Origin: an uncultured Bacilli bacterium
GTDB lineage: Bacteria; Bacillota_I; Bacilli_A; RFN20; CAG-449
NCBI GenBank assembly: GCA_944332525.1
Contig: CALVKD010000027.1
Location: 1-43,433 of the forward strand
DNA: 43,433 bases
Direction of reading: 5' to 3'
Shown here piece by piece: positions 16,143 through 25,434 of the stretch. Under the pieces are notes generated by a model. It did no database searches, was not told the origin of the DNA, and saw only the letters and a program-made list of their open reading frames with translations. A program made the position numbers and the translations under genes. Every line of letters starts with the position of its first letter. Positions within the stretch are counted from its first letter, which is position 1.

Positions 16143-16543
16143 GCTTCCTCCTCCGATATGATAATTACTTTATGAAAGGAAACAGGTGTTTCTTTTTCAT
16201 CGAGTAAATAAAATTTTAATTCGATATTGTTTTCAGTTTTCACTAACGATTCACTATGGAGTTTCATCGTCAGAGAATATCCATTTTTTAAAGATAAATG
16301 ATACTCGCCATAATCTTTATTAGGCAAAACAATCTCAACTTCGCTATCAGAGTAACTCTGCTTAATGATTATCTTGCTTTCATCACCAGATAAATTCATT
16401 CTCACCAAGCCATCTTCAACTTTGAAGACGTATTGATGATCTTTACCTTGATTAAGCCGGTATCCTTGATAAAGATTTCTCGTTCTCTCGTTAGTATTTA
16501 AATCATAAATTTCATTGATTAATACTTTTTTTATCTTTTCCAT
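16139..16543 (-). CDS. DUF1934 (YwiB-like) small beta-barrel protein
   Basis: 134 residues, strongly beta in character with alternating hydrophobic residues (YQGYRLNQG, GLVRMNLSG, KIIIKQSYS, EYHLSLKNG). This is the calycin-like DUF1934 family found beside argS in many Firmicutes; its function is unknown. Conserved placement suggests a link with translation or transcription, but that is inference. No clear ribosome site precedes the ATG; a 22-bp perfect palindrome sits just upstream. The end overlaps argS by four bases (ATGA). Confidence 0.8.
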   Translation of the reverse strand: MEKIKKVLINEIYDLNTNERTRNLYQGYRLNQGKDHQYVFKVEDGLVRMNLSGDESKIIIKQSYSDSEVEIVLPNKDYGEYHLSLKNGYSLTMKLHSESLVKTENNIELKFYLLDEKETPVSFHKVIIISEEEA

Positions 16544-16550
16544 ACAACAA

Positions 16551-16572
16551 AATATTAATTAATTAATATTTA
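16551..16572. repeat. 22-bp perfect AT-only palindrome between gltX and the DUF1934 gene
   Basis: aaatattaatt followed by its exact complement aattaatattt. It occupies half of the 42-bp spacer and ends seven bases before the start codon at 16543. It could be an operator, a weak hairpin, or chance in AT-rich DNA. Confidence 0.6.
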
Positions 16573-16585
16573 ATTTTCAATCAAA

Positions 16586-18022
16586 CTATCTTAAGCGTTT
16601 GATTGTCTCTTCTTTGCCCAAAATTGAAATGATGTTATAAAGTTCAATTCCTTCATGAGAACCGGTTAATTTTAATCTTAACGGCATATAGAAGTTTTTA
16701 CCTTTTACTCCAGAATCAACCATCGCTTTTTTGAAAGCAGCCTTTAAAGAATCTTTACTTAAATCTGTTACTTCACTTAATGCATCGATAAAAGCTTGAT
16801 AAACTTTTGGACTAGTCTCGAGATTAAGATAAGAGACAGCTTCTTCATCAAGATCATATGTCGGAGTAATAATTTTCTTTAAGCCATCAGTTAACATTGC
16901 TCCATAAGAAATTTCACTCTTAAACATATCAGCGATATGTAAAAGTTCCTCTTTACTATATTTATTAACATCTAAAACTTTATCCATAAACGGCAGAGCG
17001 AATTCTAAATATTTCTCGTCGCTTAAGTTTTTAATATAGTAATTGTTCATCCATTTCATTTTTTCTTCATCAAATGTTGATGGAGCTAAAGATAAGTTCT
17101 TTTCATTAAATGCTTCTTCAGCTTTTTTTAACGAATAAATTTCTTTATTATCCTTACCATTCCATCCAAGTAATAAAATGAAATTGACAATTGCTTCAGG
17201 AAGATATCCCATTTCGCGGTATTGAGACATAAACTGCAAAACATTTAAATCGCGCTTTGATAATTTCTTACCGTTTTTATTAACAATAATCGTCATATGA
17301 CCAAATTCTGGTGGTACCCAAGAAAAAGCTTCATAGACCGCTAATTGTTTAGGAGTATTAGATAAGTGTTCTTCACCTCTTAAAACATGGGTGATATCCA
17401 TTAAATGGTCGTCGATAACAACAGCAAAATTATAAGTAGGCAGTCCATTTGATTTCATAATGACGAAATCGCCACCTAAATCATCACTAGAGAACTTCAT
17501 CTCACCGCGAACTAAATCGTTAAAGCGATATTCTTTATGCGGAGTAAGTTTAATTCTAATGCATGGAACTCTGCCTTCGTCTTGATATTTTTTAATTTCT
17601 TCAGGAGTTAAATTACGGCATTTTCCATCATATTTAGGAGCCTTCACCCCGTTATCTAATTGTTCTTGTTTTCTTGCCTCGACTTCTTCTTCAGTGCAAT
17701 AACAATAATATGCTTTACCTTCGTCTAGAAGTTGCTGAGCGTATTTACGATAAATTTCTAATCTTTCAGTTTGCCGATAAGGTGCATATTTTGGATTAGG
17801 ATTAAACGGTGATTCATCAGGGACAATACCTAACCAAAGTAAATCGTTATATTGGCTTTCTTCTCCACCTGCAACATTTCTTTCAATGTCGGTATCTTCA
17901 CTTCTAAAAATGAGTTTTCCGTTATGCTTTTTAGCAAACAGATAATTAAACAATGCACTTCTCGCCCCACCGATATGAAGATATCCTGTTGGGGACGGAG
18001 CATATCTAACTCTAACTTCCAT
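16586..18022 (-). CDS. gltX: Glutamyl-tRNA synthetase
   Basis: About 478 residues. Class I motifs: RYAPSPTGYLHIGGARSA at the start (HIGH region) and KKLSKRD (KMSKS loop, about 252). The C-terminal helical anticodon-binding domain is complete. Charges tRNA-Glu; because the window has tRNA-Gln(TTG) and no GlnRS, it may be non-discriminating, which is inference. I prefer ATG 18022, with AAAGAG seven bases upstream; a TTG two codons earlier overlaps the ispF stop. A 42-bp spacer follows it. Confidence 0.97.
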   Translation of the reverse strand: MEVRVRYAPSPTGYLHIGGARSALFNYLFAKKHNGKLIFRSEDTDIERNVAGGEESQYNDLLWLGIVPDESPFNPNPKYAPYRQTERLEIYRKYAQQLLDEGKAYYCYCTEEEVEARKQEQLDNGVKAPKYDGKCRNLTPEEIKKYQDEGRVPCIRIKLTPHKEYRFNDLVRGEMKFSSDDLGGDFVIMKSNGLPTYNFAVVIDDHLMDITHVLRGEEHLSNTPKQLAVYEAFSWVPPEFGHMTIIVNKNGKKLSKRDLNVLQFMSQYREMGYLPEAIVNFILLLGWNGKDNKEIYSLKKAEEAFNEKNLSLAPSTFDEEKMKWMNNYYIKNLSDEKYLEFALPFMDKVLDVNKYSKEELLHIADMFKSEISYGAMLTDGLKKIITPTYDLDEEAVSYLNLETSPKVYQAFIDALSEVTDLSKDSLKAAFKKAMVDSGVKGKNFYMPLRLKLTGSHEGIELYNIISILGKEETIKRLR

Positions 18023-18024
18023 AA

Positions 18025-18507
18025 TCAATCTCTTTCTACTAGGACAATAGCAGTTGCTTTAACACATTTGCCATTTCCAAGATCATCACATTTTTCATTA
18101 GTCATCGCTTTAACAGAGATATTATCGATATCAGTTTTTAAAGCTTCAGCAATATTGATTCTAATTTGTAAGATATAATCTTTAATTTTTGGCTTTTCTA
18201 ATATTATTGAGATATCGGCATTCACTAGATGATAACCTTTCTCCAAAACCATCTCATAGCATCTTTTCAATATCAGCGATGAATCCATATCTAGATATAA
18301 ATCGCTATTATCTGGGAAAAATTTTCCTAAATCGCCTAACGCTAATGCTCCGAGAAAAGCCTCAGCTAAAGCATGATAAACGACATCGCCATCGCTATGA
18401 GAAACAAGGCCTAAATGATAAGGAATTTTCACTCCACCAAGAATAAAAGCTCTCTGATTATCTTCAAGGCGATGGATATCTTCACTTTGACCTATCCTAA
18501 ATCCCAT
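18025..18507 (-). CDS. ispF: 2-C-methyl-D-erythritol 2,4-cyclodiphosphate synthase
   Basis: About 160 residues. Makes the cyclic diphosphate intermediate of the MEP isoprenoid pathway. Zinc ligands are visible in EDIHRLE (Asp and His) and SHSDGD (His), with LGGVKIP, ALGDLGKFFPD and MTNEKCDDLGNGK as further family landmarks. MGFRIGQ is the preferred start because family members begin with RIG a few residues in; an ATG three codons earlier is possible. No good ribosome site is seen; the start follows the ychF stop within a TAATATG context, so reinitiation is likely. It is the only isoprenoid gene here, so the rest of the pathway should lie elsewhere. Confidence 0.95.
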   Translation of the reverse strand: MGFRIGQSEDIHRLEDNQRAFILGGVKIPYHLGLVSHSDGDVVYHALAEAFLGALALGDLGKFFPDNSDLYLDMDSSLILKRCYEMVLEKGYHLVNADISIILEKPKIKDYILQIRINIAEALKTDIDNISVKAMTNEKCDDLGNGKCVKATAIVLVERD

Positions 18508-18508
18508 A

Positions 18509-19609
18509 TTAACCATGTCTGATCATTAGGCAATCGCCGTCTTGAACCAGATAATCCTTTCCTTCAATTCTCAGTTTGCCAGCTTCTTTTAAAGCTTTTT
18601 CAGAACCATATTCAAATATATCATCGCAAGAATAAACTTCAGCTCTAATAAACTTCTTCTCAAAATCGGTATGAATGATACCAGCGCAGCGCGGTACCTT
18701 CCAGCCATTAGAGAAAGTCCAAGCTCTAACTTCATCCTCTCCAACCGTAAAGAATGTTGCTAAATTAAGAAGATGATAAGCCGAACGAGTAAGTTTATCT
18801 AATCCTGTTTCTTCAATTCCTAAAGATTCAAGATATTCATTTCTTTCTTCTTTGCTCAGAGAAGATAATTCAGCTTCAGTTTCTGCGCAGATTGCAATGC
18901 ATTCAGCACCTTCACTATCAGCGATTTGTTTGACTACTTGATAGTATTTGCATGCTTCTGGATTAGCGTAATCTTCTTCTGAAACATTTGCTACGTAAAT
19001 AACTTTCTTCATTGAAAGAAGATTATAGTTTTTTACGATTTCCATCTGTTCATCGCTTAATGGAAGCAATCTAGCGACAATACCTTTTTCTAACCCTTCT
19101 TTAAGAATTTTCAAAGCTTCATATTCTTCAACTGCACTTTTTTCTTTACTAGTCCGAGCCTTGACTTCGACTTTTCCAAGTCTCTTTGTAACTGTATCAA
19201 GGTCAGCCATAATTAATTCAAAATTAATTGTCTCGATATCGCGCTTTGGATCAATTGAACCTTCAACATGGATAATCTCGTTATTATCAAAACATCTAAC
19301 GACATGGCATATTGCATCCGCCAAACGGATATTAGCTAAGAATTGATTTCCTAATCCTTCACCTTGTGAAGCACCTTTAACTAATCCAGCGATATCAATA
19401 AATTCAAATGTTGCTCTGATTTCCCTCTTTGGATGAAAGATATCGACAAGTTTATCGAAACGAACATCGTTAAGATTAACAACTCCAGAATTTGGAGAGA
19501 TTGTAGCAAACGGATAGTTTGCAGCTTCTACGTGCGAAGAAGTAATCGCGTTGAACAATGTCGATTTTCCAACATTAGGTAAACCGACAATACCTGCTTT
19601 TAAAGACAT
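18509..19609 (-). CDS. ychF: Redox-regulated ATPase YchF (Obg family)
   Basis: 366 residues. G1 is GLPNVGKST, the switch II region DIAGLVKGASQGEGLG, and the C-terminal TGS domain ends with EGKDYLVQDGD. YchF/OLA1 proteins bind ribosomes and prefer ATP to GTP; the exact role is debated. ATG 19609 is chosen because GAGGTG is six bases upstream. It ends overlapping the ispF N-terminus. Upstream on this strand there is a TATAAC box within CTAGTATAACATAGG, suggesting its own promoter for the following translation genes. Confidence 0.96.
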   Translation of the reverse strand: MSLKAGIVGLPNVGKSTLFNAITSSHVEAANYPFATISPNSGVVNLNDVRFDKLVDIFHPKREIRATFEFIDIAGLVKGASQGEGLGNQFLANIRLADAICHVVRCFDNNEIIHVEGSIDPKRDIETINFELIMADLDTVTKRLGKVEVKARTSKEKSAVEEYEALKILKEGLEKGIVARLLPLSDEQMEIVKNYNLLSMKKVIYVANVSEEDYANPEACKYYQVVKQIADSEGAECIAICAETEAELSSLSKEERNEYLESLGIEETGLDKLTRSAYHLLNLATFFTVGEDEVRAWTFSNGWKVPRCAGIIHTDFEKKFIRAEVYSCDDIFEYGSEKALKEAGKLRIEGKDYLVQDGDCLMIRHG

Positions 19610-19694
19610 AAAAAACACCTCAAGAAAATAATATTTTCTTTTTCCTATGTTATACTAGCATAAAATGATATTTTATTCTAAAAAAATTACTATT

Positions 19695-22430
19695 TTACGA
19701 TTTTTCTTTCAATAATGTTAATGGTGAATAGTTTTTTATCCTTTTCGCGGTAATTGATGAAATAAGAAATGTCTCAAATAGACTAATTAAAAACGTAACA
19801 CTTAAACTCAATCCGTATACTTTTAGATAAGATGGGGAAAAAATAAAATCAAGATTTCTTTCAAGAACTAAAGTCAAGAATAAAACAGCACCTGCACTAT
19901 AGATAAAAGCGATAAAAAACAAACTGGCAGTAAACATAAAATACAAAAATAAGATATTGCTTTTTTTGATTCCTATAGCTTTAAGCAAACCAATTTCTTT
20001 TTTATTTTCTGAGATAAATAAAAACATTGTTAGTCCGCTTAATAATATCGCGCTAACAACTATAACTCCGCCAAAAGACACTAAAGCAATATTAACATAC
20101 TTTATCATAGAGTTAATCGAGTCATTAATTTCTTCAGATGGATTAGAAAAATAAAAATTTGGATAGTTATTTTGAAGCTCAATTAAATAATTTGAGACAT
20201 TTGCATTTTTTATAAACAAGTTGACACTATCAATAAGCAGCGAAGATAACGGAATATCAAAATTATCAATATAGAAAAAAACATTAAAATATTCTGGCAA
20301 ATAAATACACTCATAATCATTATCAGTAATTCCGGTTATCAGCAATTGTTGGTATGCAAAATGATTTTCATAACTCACTCCATCATAATAAGTCATAAGA
20401 AGCGTACTAAAATAAAGTGGCTGATTGATTATTTCATCAAGCGATTTTGCTGAGAATAACTTTTTGGCTAATGCAGAAGAAATAGCCACTTCTTGATAAT
20501 TATCAGGTATTCTACCAATAAGCGGATTGAAATAATTAATAACTTGAAGATTATCATTATTACCTAATTTTCCTAAAGATCCTGATGAATAAGATACATT
20601 ATCAAATTCCGGAGATTCATAAATAATATTATTCTCTGTTATGTAATAATCATCTGCTAAAGCTATATAATCTTCTTCCTTAGTGAAAAGATATGTCGGC
20701 AGAGAAAATCCACTTAGGGCGAATTCATTGATCATTTGATAGGTTTGGGGAATATTAAGCGAATATTTTGAAATTTTTTCATCGCTTAAAAAAGTATTAA
20801 TATCCGCCAATGATAAATCTTTTTTGCTTTCATAATAAACATAGATTTTACCATTGTCTTCCCCGCGATTCAGTCTTGAATCATATAATGAATTTATTAT
20901 ATCAAAACGATAGTCATTAAGATTTTTATCCATCAGCAAACGCTTAAGCAGCCCAATAGTATTATTTTCACGGCATTTTAAATAATATACTTTCTTTAAT
21001 GTCCAAGGGATGGGTTCTGAGGAAACTAAATCATCACTTGATTTAAAATGCATTTTTTCTTCAAAAACATACTCATTAAAATAACCAGAAGAATGAACTA
21101 ATCCCGATTCATTTCCCTTGATTATATATGGGCAAAACAATGTGATCTCATCTTGATAATCCCAAGAGCTATTTTTAAAAAAATAGCCTAATTTTAATGG
21201 ATTATCTTTTAATACTTCATTAAGTGTCAATAAATTATTTTCAATTCTCAAGCTATCGCAAATACGTTTTATGTCCGTATTTCTTAACATCAAAATAACT
21301 TCGTCATTTTCTAAGTCTCTAAAAGAGACGTCTACATCTTGATAAAGATAGTATTCATTGATATTTCTCACTGAAAATGAAGCCATTGTTAAAGGATAAG
21401 ACGTTGACAATATTTTAAGATATGATTCCTCTAAAAGTGTTTCAAAAGATTGAAAATAATAACTGCCAGTAAGTAAAAAATTATTCTGATACTGCGATTT
21501 TATTAATTCTACTTCTTCTTTACTAACACTATAAATCTCATTTAACGAATCATCATTCTGCGATTTTAAAAGTATTCTTTCTTCATCGTAAAGCGAACCT
21601 AAAGAAGAAATAATATCATTAACCATCAATGAAGTTAAAATTAGAGAAAGCGAAATAAAAATTAATCCAAGCGAGGAAGCAAAAATTGTCAGAAGGCTCC
21701 GAATTTTTTTCTTTAAAAGATGTCTTTTGATATAGGTAATCATATAGCTAAATGAGAGTTTATTTTCTTTCTTGGAACTATTAATTATCTTGCTTGGACT
21801 ATCATTTTTGAAAACGAGCTTTAATTTATAATCTTGCAACTTATATAGTTCAGAAGCAAATTCTCTAGACAAATCTTCATCATGAGAAATCATAATTACC
21901 AAATGTTCTTCGCTAATTTTTTTCAAAAGTTTCATTATAGCTAGAGAATTGTCATAATCTAAAGCACCAGTAGGCTCATCGCAAAGTAATACTTTCGGGT
22001 GACTTAAAATAGCTCTTGCTATGGCTAACCTCTGCTTTTCTCCGCCTGAAAGAGACCCGGCTTCTTGATTTAACGAAACATACAATCCGCATAATGCTAA
22101 AACATCACTTATTTCTGCATCTCCAACATTAAGGAAACTTAAATTTTCTTTAACGGTTAAAGAATTAAACAAATGATAATTTTGGTAGACAAAGCCAAAG
22201 TTTTGATAACGGAATTTTTCCTTGTCAAAAATCGTTTTATAATTCTTATTTTGAAAAATTAATTCACCATCATAATCAGTATCAAGTGATGAAAGAAGAT
22301 TTAATAATGTGGTTTTTCCAGAACCAGATTCACCATTAATAATAATTAATCCTTTAGAAAATTCAAAATTTAAATTATCAAAAATAACTTGCTTAGAAAA
22401 CTTTTTACAAATATTTTTTCCTTTGATCAT
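19695..22430 (-). CDS. MacB-like ABC transporter: fused ATPase and FtsX-type permease, large ectodomain
   Basis: 911 residues. The ATPase (about 1-210) has NGESGSGKTT, LSGGEKQRLA, VLLCDEPTGALD and a switch His in MISHDED. A first membrane helix follows (about 245-270), then a very large outside domain (about 275-790) and three C-terminal helices (about 795-900; LLKAIGIKKSNI is the FtsX-type cytoplasmic loop). This layout is that of MacB-type mechanotransmission transporters, which move peptides, lipoproteins or signals without carrying substrate through the membrane. No motif of known MacB ectodomains is recognised. The ATG overlaps the stop of the upstream gene by four bases, implying an equal pair. 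Its substrate is unknown. Confidence 0.88.
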   Translation of the reverse strand: MIKGKNICKKFSKQVIFDNLNFEFSKGLIIINGESGSGKTTLLNLLSSLDTDYDGELIFQNKNYKTIFDKEKFRYQNFGFVYQNYHLFNSLTVKENLSFLNVGDAEISDVLALCGLYVSLNQEAGSLSGGEKQRLAIARAILSHPKVLLCDEPTGALDYDNSLAIMKLLKKISEEHLVIMISHDEDLSREFASELYKLQDYKLKLVFKNDSPSKIINSSKKENKLSFSYMITYIKRHLLKKKIRSLLTIFASSLGLIFISLSLILTSLMVNDIISSLGSLYDEERILLKSQNDDSLNEIYSVSKEEVELIKSQYQNNFLLTGSYYFQSFETLLEESYLKILSTSYPLTMASFSVRNINEYYLYQDVDVSFRDLENDEVILMLRNTDIKRICDSLRIENNLLTLNEVLKDNPLKLGYFFKNSSWDYQDEITLFCPYIIKGNESGLVHSSGYFNEYVFEEKMHFKSSDDLVSSEPIPWTLKKVYYLKCRENNTIGLLKRLLMDKNLNDYRFDIINSLYDSRLNRGEDNGKIYVYYESKKDLSLADINTFLSDEKISKYSLNIPQTYQMINEFALSGFSLPTYLFTKEEDYIALADDYYITENNIIYESPEFDNVSYSSGSLGKLGNNDNLQVINYFNPLIGRIPDNYQEVAISSALAKKLFSAKSLDEIINQPLYFSTLLMTYYDGVSYENHFAYQQLLITGITDNDYECIYLPEYFNVFFYIDNFDIPLSSLLIDSVNLFIKNANVSNYLIELQNNYPNFYFSNPSEEINDSINSMIKYVNIALVSFGGVIVVSAILLSGLTMFLFISENKKEIGLLKAIGIKKSNILFLYFMFTASLFFIAFIYSAGAVLFLTLVLERNLDFIFSPSYLKVYGLSLSVTFLISLFETFLISSITAKRIKNYSPLTLLKEKS

Positions 22431-24358
22431 ACTTCTTCCCTCAATGAATCAGTCAGTTTAATCTTTTTTAACGACATTAACGAGAATAAGCTAATCAATA
22501 ACCCAATAATCAGAGCTAAAATAAAAATCAAAAAATAATCAAAGATATCCAAAAAATTATTAATATTTAAAATTAAATTAACTTCAAAATAATTATTTAA
22601 AATTTTATTCAGTAAGTTTAAAGAAAAAGAATATGAAATAATTGTCAAAAAAATAGCTGAGAAAATTATCATTTCACCAAGGCAAATAAAAACTTTTTGA
22701 ATGTCTTTATCTGAATAACCAATGATTTTTAGTAAGGCAATATCTTTTTGATGAGCGATGATAAGAGAGTATAATGCCAGTATTACTAATACAAGAGATA
22801 TAATAAAAGCAATTACTACAAACAGAGTGAGTAATTTTGCTAGAGAAGAAAAAATATCAAGTAAATTCTTTTTAGTATCAAGCGCAAGAGAAGTTGCAGT
22901 AAAGCGATTACTAGAATTAAAATAATCATAAAGATAACTAGGATTATCGCTATAAATTAATAAAGAATAGTCAGAAATATCTTCATCTTCTTTTGCATTG
23001 ATAATTCTTTCAAAAAGTGAAATATTTTTATTAAATAATTTACTCGCGGATGGCAAAACATATTCAGAAAACATCTTTTGGAAGGCTGAATACGAATAAT
23101 AGATAACTGGAGTTAATAAAAATGAAAACTCTTCTATAACAGCAACTTTCGTTAAATTTAAGCGAAAATAAACATTATCTTTCGCACGTGAATACCCCTC
23201 TCCCTCGCTTAATAAGGTAAACTCTAATTCAAAATATCCATCTGTGAATAATTCATTAGCCAACTGATTAAGATAAACTTCTGAAGGCGAACTGCTTTCA
23301 AAAAAAGCAGGTTTAAATAAAATGTCTAAATATTTATCGCCGTTCTTTATATGTCCCTTATTAATTACCCCATCTAACGAATAAAAAATTCTATCGCCCT
23401 CTTGTAAAAGCGAAGATAGTTCGATAAAAGAAGGACGCGATGCTTTATTAAAGGAAATTAAATCATTTATTTCTTCCTTATAGCTTTCCTCAACTCGTAA
23501 AATATTGTAGTCAAAATAATTTTTTGTTAAGTTTGTTACAGATGGAAAAATAGAAAAAGCAAAAGATAAGCAAAGTAATGCAATCAAAAAGACAAATGAA
23601 AAAGATAAAATTGATAAAGATATTTTTCCAAAGTTATATTTAATTTCTTTTAACATGATTTTTATCAGACAACTTATTGATGGATTTATAAGCTGCTTAG
23701 ATACTATCAATCCGTCTTTATGCTCTATTTTAATTTTTTTATTATTGTATAAATTGTAATGATAATCACAATATCCTTCTAAAAGTTTTTCATTATGGCT
23801 AACTATAACTATCAAATGTGAATATGCTATATTTTTTAAAAACTTCAATAATATCCGACTATTATCTTCATCTAATGATGCAGTTGGTTCATCGCATAAA
23901 ATTATATCTTTATCATTAATTAACGCTCTAATTAAAGATAGTCTCTGCTTTTCCCCACCCGATAAATTTTTACATTTTTCATTGAGATTTTTGTTCAAAT
24001 TAAATTGTTTTAATAAAGAAATTAATTCTTCTTCTGACTTCTTTTTTCTATTTAATTCATTAGCTAGTTGAAGGTTTTCATAAATAGATTCTTGTTCTAA
24101 TAAAACAAAATCTTGAAATAAATAGCAAATATGCTCTTTTCTAAATTCATCGAAATTTTTCTTTTCAATTAACTTACTATTATAATAAACATGTCCTTCA
24201 TCAAAATAATCTAGTCCGCCTAAACAATTTAAAAAAGTACTTTTTCCACATCCGGATTTTCCAGTTATCAAAACCATTCCCGTGGATGGAAAAACTAAAT
24301 TAAGTTTTTGGAATAATACTCGATCATAACTTTTTTTTACACTTTTTACTTCTAACAT
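22427..24358 (-). CDS. MacB-like ABC transporter: fused ATPase and FtsX-type permease, smaller partner
   Basis: 643 residues with the same order: ATPase (about 1-215; GKSGCGKST, LSGGEKQRLS, IILCDEPTASLD, VSHNEK), a helix near 240-262, an ectodomain of about 245 residues, and three helices at the C-terminus, with ALLKIIGYSDKDI between them. Its ectodomain is about half the size of its partner's. AAAGGT precedes the ATG. Together with the following gene it probably forms a heterodimer; bacitracin-type or lantibiotic resistance pumps have a different split ATPase/permease arrangement and no sensor kinase is nearby, so that role is not supported. Confidence 0.88.
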   Translation of the reverse strand: MLEVKSVKKSYDRVLFQKLNLVFPSTGMVLITGKSGCGKSTFLNCLGGLDYFDEGHVYYNSKLIEKKNFDEFRKEHICYLFQDFVLLEQESIYENLQLANELNRKKKSEEELISLLKQFNLNKNLNEKCKNLSGGEKQRLSLIRALINDKDIILCDEPTASLDEDNSRILLKFLKNIAYSHLIVIVSHNEKLLEGYCDYHYNLYNNKKIKIEHKDGLIVSKQLINPSISCLIKIMLKEIKYNFGKISLSILSFSFVFLIALLCLSFAFSIFPSVTNLTKNYFDYNILRVEESYKEEINDLISFNKASRPSFIELSSLLQEGDRIFYSLDGVINKGHIKNGDKYLDILFKPAFFESSSPSEVYLNQLANELFTDGYFELEFTLLSEGEGYSRAKDNVYFRLNLTKVAVIEEFSFLLTPVIYYSYSAFQKMFSEYVLPSASKLFNKNISLFERIINAKEDEDISDYSLLIYSDNPSYLYDYFNSSNRFTATSLALDTKKNLLDIFSSLAKLLTLFVVIAFIISLVLVILALYSLIIAHQKDIALLKIIGYSDKDIQKVFICLGEMIIFSAIFLTIISYSFSLNLLNKILNNYFEVNLILNINNFLDIFDYFLIFILALIIGLLISLFSLMSLKKIKLTDSLREEV

Positions 24359-24403
24359 TTTTTACCTTTATCTAATAGATAGGGTAAAAATATTCTTTTT
24401 CAT

Positions 24404-24427
24404 TAAAAAAACCGGATAAATCCGGCT
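24404..24427 (-). terminator. Terminator after the mutS-to-DUF951 operon
   Basis: On the minus strand AGCCGGA, loop TTTA, TCCGGTT, then a T-rich tail. It lies just after the DUF951 gene and before the ABC pair, so the latter should have its own promoter in 24359-24403. Confidence 0.75.
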
Positions 24428-24431
24428 AATT

Positions 24432-24629
24432 CTATTTTTTTAGTATTTCCTTAACTTTAGAATTAAAATCATTTCTCGGAAGCATTAAGACATTTCCGCA
24501 TCCCAAACATTTAATCTTTATGTCTGCTCCCAATCTCACTACTTCAAATTCATATGATCTTTTTTCACATGGATGAGGTTTCTTCATTTTAACTATCGAC
24601 CCAATTTGATAATCATTATTGCTGACCAT
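24432..24629 (-). CDS. DUF951 zinc-ribbon-like small protein
   Basis: 65 residues from ATG 24629, chosen because GAGGAG lies six bases upstream. The family core is clear: IVKMKKPHPCE, RLGADIKIKCLGCG and MLPRNDF. Cys residues in HPCE and CLGC suggest a bound zinc. DUF951 proteins are common in Firmicutes and of unknown function; a nucleic acid role is a guess. It overlaps the folD end by 14 bp and is the last gene of its operon. Confidence 0.88.
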   Translation of the reverse strand: MVSNNDYQIGSIVKMKKPHPCEKRSYEFEVVRLGADIKIKCLGCGNVLMLPRNDFNSKVKEILKK

Positions 24630-25434
24630 ATTTAACTCCTCGTAATAAATTTTCAAAAAGATAAAGCGTAGTTAATTTTCCTACACCACCTGGCACTTTA
24701 GAAATCGCTTTTAATTTTTCATCTGGTTTTACATCACCAACTATCTTATCTTCTAAATAATGAATTCCCCCATCAATGACAATAGCTCCTTCTTTCATAT
24801 ATTTAGAGTCGATGAAATGCGGCTTACCAATCGCAACAAAAATAACATCGTAATTTTTTAATTCTTCATTGAGGTTTTCGCTTTTTGAATGCATAACAGT
24901 CACTGTCGCATCGCGGTTAAGAACAAGTAAGGCAACTGGTTTGCCCACTGAAATTGATCTACCAATAATTAAGACTTTTTTTCCTTTAAGAGATAAATTA
25001 TGTCCTTCGACTAATTTAATCATCGCTAACGCGGTGTTAGGAATCATCATTTCATCGCCGGATAATAAGTTACCGAGATTATAAGGATGAATGCCGTCTA
25101 AATCTTTACTAGGTTTTAATGCGCGAAGAATTTTATTTTCATCAAGTTTCTTTGATAAAGGTCTAGTAATTAAAACACCATAAACTGAACTATCAGCATT
25201 TAGTTCTTCGATTTTATCAAGATAAATTTTTTCATCTTGCTCTAATGGTAAAACATCACATTTAACATTGAGTTTGTCGGCCTCTCTAACGATTGCTTTT
25301 GCATAAAACTCCGACGATTTATCATCCTTATTAAGCAAAATAACTATTTTTAAAGTTTTATCAATTGAAGTAAAATCATTTTTTAATCTAGCAAATTCTT
25401 TTTCATAAATTTGTTTACCATCCCAAATTTCCAT
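24616..25434 (-). CDS. folD: FolD-like methylene-THF dehydrogenase, catalytic residues altered
   Basis: 272 residues, normal length. Normally bifunctional: oxidises methylene-THF with NADP and hydrolyses methenyl-THF. The nucleotide site is intact (GRSISVGKP near 155, VAIGKPHFI, VIDGGIHYLED). A gap-free alignment with remembered E. coli FolD places Ile48 where catalytic Lys54 should be and Thr90 where Gln98 should be (ITRPLS in place of VQLPLP), while Asp113 (KDLDGIHPYN) is kept. GGVGP reads GGVGK. Cyclohydrolase activity is therefore doubtful. It follows fhs with a one-base overlap (TAATG) and precedes the DUF951 gene. Confidence 0.88.
   Translation of the reverse strand: MEIWDGKQIYEKEFARLKNDFTSIDKTLKIVILLNKDDKSSEFYAKAIVREADKLNVKCDVLPLEQDEKIYLDKIEELNADSSVYGVLITRPLSKKLDENKILRALKPSKDLDGIHPYNLGNLLSGDEMMIPNTALAMIKLVEGHNLSLKGKKVLIIGRSISVGKPVALLVLNRDATVTVMHSKSENLNEELKNYDVIFVAIGKPHFIDSKYMKEGAIVIDGGIHYLEDKIVGDVKPDEKLKAISKVPGGVGKLTTLYLFENLLRGVKYGQQ

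Noticed and set aside
17852-18446. Plus-strand frames opposite gltX and ispF
   Set aside because: No ribosome site and no family features; they mirror well-conserved genes on the minus strand.
19610-19694. Terminator between the MacB-like pair and ychF
   Set aside because: Only a weak AAAAT/ATTTT stem is seen; a TATAAC box suggests a promoter instead, but neither is strong enough to list.
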